The position numbers were made by a program, and so were the translations under genes. A stretch of 64,000 nt of DNA, from assembly GCA_025617745.1 (NCBI GenBank), contig CM046866.1, forward strand, positions 16,561,725 through 16,625,724, written 5' to 3'. This DNA comes from Heliocidaris erythrogramma (taxonomy: Eukaryota; Echinodermata; Echinoidea; Camarodonta; Echinometridae). The notes beneath the pieces are model-generated. The model did no database searches and was not told the origin of the DNA. It saw nothing but the letters and a program-made list of their open reading frames with translations. Of this stretch, positions 58,695 through 64,000 are shown in pieces (position 1 is the first letter of the stretch; each line of letters begins with the position of its first letter).

Positions 58695-59345
58695 TGTGTA
58701 ACCACAATACATGCCTTTACACCTTGACGACCTGTAGTATGTTACAGGAATTACAGTCTGAGACCACAGACTGTTTTCAAATGTTTATATTTGAAATGCC
58801 ATCTGTTGAGAGCCATAAGGACATTAACTCTGTGTTGACTGATGTGATTTAATACCCTTTTTGCTCTGAGCACACGTAACCACAATGTATGCCTATACAC
58901 CATGATGCACAGACAAGTCTGCAAGCACAGACCCTAATTTGACACTTTATCAGAAAATTATTGTCTTGAGAGGAGCCTAATCCTGCTACCTACTGGTGGT
59001 GTCAATATATGTGTTTTGAGCAGCTATAGTACAGTACTTGCAGTGCAGTAGCTCTGTTATGACTGACCAGGTTTTGTGCCTGCAAACTACCTACATGTAT
59101 ATGTATCAAGCCAAAGGATAGTCTAAAACCTCAGACTCCTTTCAGATTTTCAGTTCCGAAATGTTGTCTGTTGAAAGCCAGAAGGGTGTTAACCCTGTGT
59201 TTTGCGACTGGTGAGTTAACGTCCTTCTGGTTCTGAGCAGACGTAACCACAGTGCATACCTTTACACCCTGATAAAACTATGTAACATGGCGATGAATAG
59301 TCTAAACATATATGAGCTAACGCCCTTCTAGCTCTGAGCAAGCAA
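58695..59345. repeat. Tandem array of about 180-bp units containing the GAGCCAGAAGG hairpin
   Basis: GTAACCACAATACATGCC starts at about 58697 and recurs in variant form at 58877 and 59242. Between them are hairpin units at 58801-58872 (GTTGAGAGCCATAAGGACAT) and 59167-59244 (GTTGAAAGCCAGAAGGGTGT), plus a half unit at 59313-59342. Spacings of 180 and 365 fit one unit and two. Confidence 0.65.
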
Positions 59346-59808
59346 TGTTGTACATGTAGTGTATTGCAAAATAGCAGGGCTTAACCAAAAAGGGGTGTCC
59401 TTGTTATTTGTAGGTTTCAAATTGGGATGAGGCAAACATGTATTTTATGTAAGTTGTACTTGGAGTGGCCTTTTGATTATAATACTGAAGTAATAAGACA
59501 AAACTAAAGCAATAAACAAAACCTTGATATATCAATTACATATTACATTCTATTAAATGAAATTAAAACAGGTGGACTATGATGTGAACAGAATTTAATA
59601 TTTGACCAGTACTAGTAGAGTTGAATAGATATCCGTGGCAAGATACACAACCAACTAATGTGGTTATTGAATTGAGGTAAATCAACTCTGTACATACATG
59701 TATTTATATTTATTTAGACAAGTTCATGTACATGCATGCAGAGATGATACAGTAATAATAGATCAAAATACATGTAGCACATATCACATGACATAACATC
59801 CCTATGTG

Positions 59809-60156
59809 TCGTAGTAGAGTGGTTTAATCACTTGACTGGGAATGCAAAGGTCGTGGGTTCGAACCCCGGCACAGCACTTATGCTCTTGAGCAAGGCATTT
59901 TATCTACATTGCTCCTCTCCACCCAGGTGTTAAATGGGTACCCGGTAGGATACGAACGTCATTGTGGTTGGATTAGCATGTGCGCGCTTGGAAACAGGCG
60001 ACTGGCTGGAATGCTCCCCAGAGGAGTGGAGAATGTGCGCTGTAATGTGCAGAATCGCAATTGAATCCAGTGACCGGGGTAATAATACTGTAAGCGCTTT
60101 GATCAGTTACATTGTAACTGGTACAGCGCTTTATAAGAAACAGCTATTATTATTAT
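59809..60156 (+). mobile_element. tRNA-derived SINE with target-site duplication
   Basis: The 348-bp element opens with a tRNA-like head (59809-59878): an A-box-like TAGTAGAGTGGTTTAATCA and a good B box within GGTCGTGGGTTCGAACCCCG. A body with no coding sequence follows, and the 3' end is GTACAGCGCTTTATAAGAAA followed by (ATT)n. TATGTG flanks it at 59803-59808 and 60157-60162. The surrounding sequence matches the uninterrupted repeat at 44873-45010. A functional tRNA is unlikely, because the head does not fold with a matching acceptor stem that I can see and the body is fused to it. Confidence 0.82.
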
Positions 60157-60830
60157 TATGTGCTTCCAAAGAGGTCTGGATATTATTACCTTAGCTTTAG
60201 AAACATCTTGTTGATGAAACCTAAAAAAGTACACTTGGTGACGACTTTACAACAGCTGTCTTTCTAGTGTAGATATTCTTCTTTCTCTTCATAATGTTGT
60301 AATACGTGCGTATTTGTTGTTTTTGTCATGTTAGCAAAAGATTGTAGTTTTCACGTTGACAAAGAAATTATCTCCATGCCCATATAGCCACAGGCTTCCA
60401 AGACGCTGTAAAAGCTTTCCCACATCTTTTTCTCGAAGCTGGATGCGTGAGAACATTGGAAATAACGTGTCAAGATTGGTCTCCGTTTAAAGTCGGTCCT
60501 TTCAGCCGTGTAAGATTATCCGCCATGAGGAGTGCTGCTTTCCATTTGCAATTACCACAGTCGAATCTTTGCTCGGAGCTAGTGCTGGTATTTAAGAATT
60601 CATCAACTTCTCTTCCATAATTCATCCTGAAAAGGAAGCTAGAATACCAGGCTTTTCATCCTGTATGTCGATCATAGCTTGTAGTTTTTGTATTGATATT
60701 TTTGAAGGCAGGTGATGCTTGCAGCAGTTCTCAAAGATATCATAAAACCCTGTCCTTCACTGAGAGGTCCAGTGTGTTATTATGCTGTGCACAATGCTTG
60801 CACAATATTTGTTTTCTTATTTACAGGAAA

Positions 60831-61223
60831 AGTCCGCCCAAATAACAAGTTGGTTTTAAAAGAAGCGGAAAAATCAAAGAAACAGATCGGTGAAGGTTTG
60901 AGCAAAATCCGCTAAAAAATAAGAAAGTTCTGAATTTTTGAAGTTGTAATCAAGCAAATACAAATTGGTAACTCTGTGACGTATCTCCCATTTGCTCAGT
61001 ACAGAAAATGTCATAAATTTTCATTTTTTTAGTTTTTGTTGAAGGAATAAATTTGTTTCATACAGGGTTTGTAAAACCATATGAGCAATGATTATATCTA
61101 AGATACATGTATGTTTGAATATTTTCTTTAGAGAAAGTGGAAATTAATAATTTTTGGAGTATAGGGCAAATGGGCGAGGGGGTCACAAAACCAACTTGTA
61201 ATCAGGGTGGACTTTCCCTTTAA
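60831..61223. mobile_element. Foldback family F1 copy 3 (shortened)
   Basis: It starts TTACAGGAAAAGTCCGCCC (diverged) and ends GGTGGACTTTCCCTTTAA. Inside are AACAAGTTGGTTTTAAAAGA and CAGATCGGTGAAGGTTTG, as in copy 1. The right arm is reduced, so the unit is 393 bp. It preserves the empty target site used by the nested insertion in copy 2. Confidence 0.75.
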
Positions 61224-62296
61224 TGTGATTTGTTTCCTCTTTAGTTTAGTTTGAATATTTGCAAGCATCACTTTTCAGCTGAATGAGAAGAATAATAACA
61301 AAGAATTGCTATAAAACCAGAAAATTTTGTGACATGAAACTTTTGTGAATTGTTTATGACGGCCATTTTAGTGAATAAAAAACCCTCTATCTGTATTGTC
61401 AATGACAAAAATACTTGTCCCCAGTTTATTTGTTTTATCTGAATTTTCTTGTAGTAGAAATGAAGTGGGAATATCTTGGCTGTGAGTGTGAGTAGCAAGC
61501 ATCATTTTAATTAAAATTTAATTGAAATACTCACACTCATTAGGATTTTTCATATTCATGTGCCTGTATGATAAAGTGAAGTCTTACATGTATGCATATT
61601 ACCCTGCTACTTCGGGAAGAAGAAAAAAAAAACTGTGCTAATATCACAGTCTTATATTGCATTTTGGACTTGTGATAGCTTACGATTAAACTCATAACCT
61701 TCTAAAAAGTTGTATCCATTCAATATTTTACATTGCTTATATCTGTTCATATCTGTTCAATCATATTTTCAATAGCACACTAGGTATCTGTAGATCATGT
61801 CATGGTAATTGAGTTGACTTTACAGGGGAGGGGGGTCATGTTTGTTTGCTTATGATAACACACAGTAGGGTTAAGAATAATGTGCGCATGGTTTCTGTTC
61901 TTCCCCAGTGCCCTCCTCCATGCCAGACAATTAAGAGATATTTATGAGAGGTTGGCATAACTGGCGGGGAGAGTATCACGTCCCTGCAATACAAATTAAA
62001 TCAGTCTCGGGTGTCCATCATTACCGACTCGCACCAATCCTCCTGAGTCGCGCTATCATCATGATAGATTTCTATCCCTTACACGCTTACCCAGCCTCAC
62101 ACTCTAATACCAAAGGTTAATTGTGAAGCCGGCCGGCAAGCTCTGTATCTCATCCTGTTTATTATATTCACAGCACCTGAGCGATTAGTCTAGATATACT
62201 GCAGTGTTTTCTGAAGAATCAACATTTCCATAATGGCCTGTAGGCATATGTGATAAGGAGTGTCTATTGCAATAGGTTGATGTTCAAATGATCATG

Positions 62297-62581
62297 TACT
62301 GTAAACGCTCTTATTTTCGTGTGATTAAATTTTCGCGCTGAGCGACCCAAACACATATTCGCAGGTTCTCGTATTCGCGCTGCACAATTACTCCCTTGCA
62401 CTCTAAAATGAATTGGATTCAAACACGTATTAATCAGATGAAGCGCGCAATGCAGCATCCATTCAAAACAAGCATAAGAAATCGTGCTAATATTTTCACG
62501 TATTCTAGAATTCTCGCCCGCCGAAAATAGCGCAAAGTCCGCAAAAATTAATGTACCGCAAATATTTCTGAATTTACAGTA
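62297..62581. repeat. Inverted-repeat element with TACTGTAAA ends
   Basis: It starts TACTGTAAACGCTCTTATTT and ends AAATATTTCTGAATTTACAGTA. Arms share TTAATTTT-GCG motifs at lower identity. CpG-containing words (TTCGCGCTGAGCG, TATTCGCGCTGC) stand out against the AT-rich surroundings. A partial relative begins at 9813. Confidence 0.55.
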
Positions 62582-62589
62582 TAGCATAT

Positions 62590-62740
62590 CACCCCTCCCT
62601 TTCCCTCTCTTTCTCTCTCTCTTTCTTCTTCACTCGCACTATACTTCAATACTTTTTTCACGTCTTTCTCGTTGTTTACCCCCTTCTCTTACTCTTCCAC
62701 TCTTTCGTCATCCCTCTCTTGTCTCTTTCTTTTTCAGCCA
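62590..62740. repeat. Pyrimidine-rich tract
   Basis: CT-rich runs (CTCTCTTTCTCTCTCTCTTT and similar). Noncoding. Confidence 0.8.
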
Positions 62741-62804
62741 GGTACTTTCTGTTTTTACCTACTTCTATTTTACTTGATTTTTACTGGATGGTCCATCTCC
62801 ATGT

Positions 62805-62882
62805 CATCTGTTGAGTGTCAGAAGGGCATTAAATCTGTGATATAGTATATGAGGTCAGGCCCTTCTCGTTCCAAAAAGATGA
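62805..62882. repeat. GAGCCAGAAGGGCATTAA hairpin, copy
   Basis: ATCTGTTGAGTGTCAGAAGG then GCATTAAATCTGTG, and right arm GGCCCTTCTCGTTCCAAAAA followed by GATGATATC. A similar copy is at 28993-29070. Confidence 0.6.
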
Positions 62883-63162
62883 TATCATTGATGACTTGGA
62901 GTGACGTAATACATTCTACTGACAAACATCTGCCTAACACTTGCTGTAATGTATATTCATAGAGGAAAAAGTGTTTAAGAATTGAAAAGAGTGACGTAGA
63001 GATCGTCATATACCAATTTGATAAATCAAAACAGTGTGATCTATTTTTATATGGCAAAAGTGCCTGTGTGTTAAAGTATACTTTTCCTGTGCGTGTCATT
63101 TTTGCATCTATTTCTGTGTGCTGTCATGCAGCTGCATGGCTGAACTCTCATCCTCCATCAGG

Positions 63163-63192
63163 TACATGTACAGCATGTACATGTACATGTAG
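63163..63192. repeat. Dense TACATGTA cluster
   Basis: GGTACATGTACAGCATGTAC continuing into ATGTACATGTAG: overlapping 8-bp palindromes repeated without other sequence between them. Confidence 0.8.
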
Positions 63193-63250
63193 ATTCATAT
63201 CACTGTTCTTGTTTGCTTGTATGCAATTTTAGACCTCCTAAATGAGGTGC

Positions 63251-63287
<37 letters not shown>

Positions 63288-63545
63288 AGAGGCTGAGAAG
63301 GAGAAGGGGAAGGAAGGGAAGAATAAGAGAGAGGGAGGAGGGAGGAGGATAGATGGGAGAAAGAGAGTGTGGAAAGATGGAGAGAGAGAGAGAGAGAGAG
63401 ATAAGAGAGGGGAGGAGGGAGGGAAAAGGGAGACAGAGTGAGGGTAAAGAGGAGTGGAAGTGATATTGGAAGATGGAGGGGAAAGAAGAAAAGGCAAGAG
63501 AGAGGGAGAGTATAAGAGAGATGGAGAGAGGGGGTGGGGAGAAAT
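63251..63545. repeat. Purine-rich (GA)n tract, about 0.3 kb
   Basis: Long GAGAGAGAGA runs with GGGAGGAGGGAGG and GGAAGGGAAG segments. The complementary Ser/Leu/Pro frame is an artefact. Confidence 0.85.
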
Positions 63546-63876
63546 AGAGAGAAAATAAAGGGATGATTTAAAATAAGTATTTTATGATAGGATGTACTCT
63601 GTCTCTGATATAAAGTTAAACGACTACAGGCATGATGATGATGGTTGTGTTTGCTGAATGTCCCATGTATTTACAATGAGCCATTCCTCGATGAAAGTGC
63701 AGATTTGTAGCACGAAGATGTGTGAAGCATCCTATTATTTCCAATTACGTTTCATGCATGGTTTAACCAGGATGAGTAATCGTAGTTGATCTGAACTTCT
63801 CACTGCAGTCCTTCTTTATTTATACTTCTCTATTCACATCACCATCATCTTGCTCTTCCTTGGCGTGGTTTCATTT

Positions 63877-63985
63877 TAAAGATGAAGTCGAGTTCCTGTC
63901 ATGCAATTACATTGTGAAACAAACTGCGTGGAAGCAATTGGGAAAGGTTGATTATTTAGTATATGTAAATTGATGTATACCTTGA
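63877..63985. repeat. Dispersed repeat, copy 2 (AAAGATGAAGT family)
   Basis: TTTAAAGATGAAGTCGAGTT, ATTACATTGTGAAACAAACTG, TGGAAGCAATTGGGAAA and a diverged tail, parallel to 41866-41970. It may continue beyond the window. Confidence 0.55.
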
Positions 63986-64000
63986 GGTCTTGGAATCATC

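Larger units (their letters stand above)
48208..64000 (+). other. SNRK: Next SNRK intron (partial), no coding sequence recognised
   Basis: From the donor at 48208 to the window end I see no SNRK exon (the expected continuation LIxRMLxRDPxxRAxxxE is absent) and no other gene. Reported repeats are at 49484, 51090, 52262, 54490, 54803, 57622, 58695, 59809, 60831, 62297 and 63251. A family of small hairpins with GAGCCAGAAGGGCATTAA is scattered through it. The rest is AT-rich, apart from mixed-composition blocks at 57030-57620, 60380-60660 and 61880-62180. Confidence 0.8.

Noticed and set aside
59809-59878. Functional tRNA gene
   Set aside because: A- and B-box-like motifs are present, but the head continues into a body with an (ATT)n tail and is flanked by a target duplication. 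That is a tRNA-derived SINE.
48208-64000. Further SNRK exons
   Set aside because: I looked for the continuation of the kinase C-lobe (LITRML-, RDPxxRA, HPWL) and found none. The next exon is presumably beyond the window.

Overview
The window is animal nuclear DNA, most likely from an echinoderm and probably a sea urchin. It is AT-rich, its genes have short exons and long introns with GT-AG boundaries, and it is full of microsatellites, foldback elements and a tRNA-derived SINE. The species call is an inference from the repeat style and from protein similarity. Both genes are on the + strand.

Layout: (1) Positions 10-8473 hold the last ten coding exons of SF3B3, a subunit of the SF3b part of U2 snRNP, followed by a probable 3'UTR to about 11 kb. 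(2) After a repeat-bearing intergenic stretch, 13865-14459 is the first coding exon of SNRK, an AMPK-related Ser/Thr kinase. It encodes the N-lobe and the C-lobe as far as the APE motif. (3) A 33.6-kb intron follows, then a second SNRK exon at 48066-48207. (4) The rest, to 64000, is the next SNRK intron. The remaining SNRK exons lie outside the window.

The most notable content is in the SF3B3 introns. Five sequences have the full layout of box C/D snoRNAs: a terminal stem, box C, box D', an internal C'-like box and box D. They fall into two families, interleaved A-B-B-A-A along the gene. The three family A copies share a 12-nt guide complementary to the 18S rRNA segment GGATTGACAGAT. The two family B copies carry a guide to the 18S 5' segment CATATGCTTG, which is the human SNORD27 guide site (A27). 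None is coding. A gene for a splicing factor thus appears to carry guide RNAs for rRNA 2'-O-methylation.

The SNRK introns are a layered record of mobile DNA. They hold three copies of a foldback family with TTAAAGG(G) ends, one of which carries a nested hAT-like element with a 7-bp target duplication. A SINE has inserted into an older repeat whose uninterrupted relative is also in the window. There are three copies of a 140-bp foldback, an inverted pair of 0.4-kb elements, long hairpins at 26.3 and 32 kb, and several tandem duplications. The palindromes TACATGTA and TACCGGTA are conspicuously frequent. Where duplicated segments can be compared, TACATGTA-type units are present in one copy and cleanly absent from the other.
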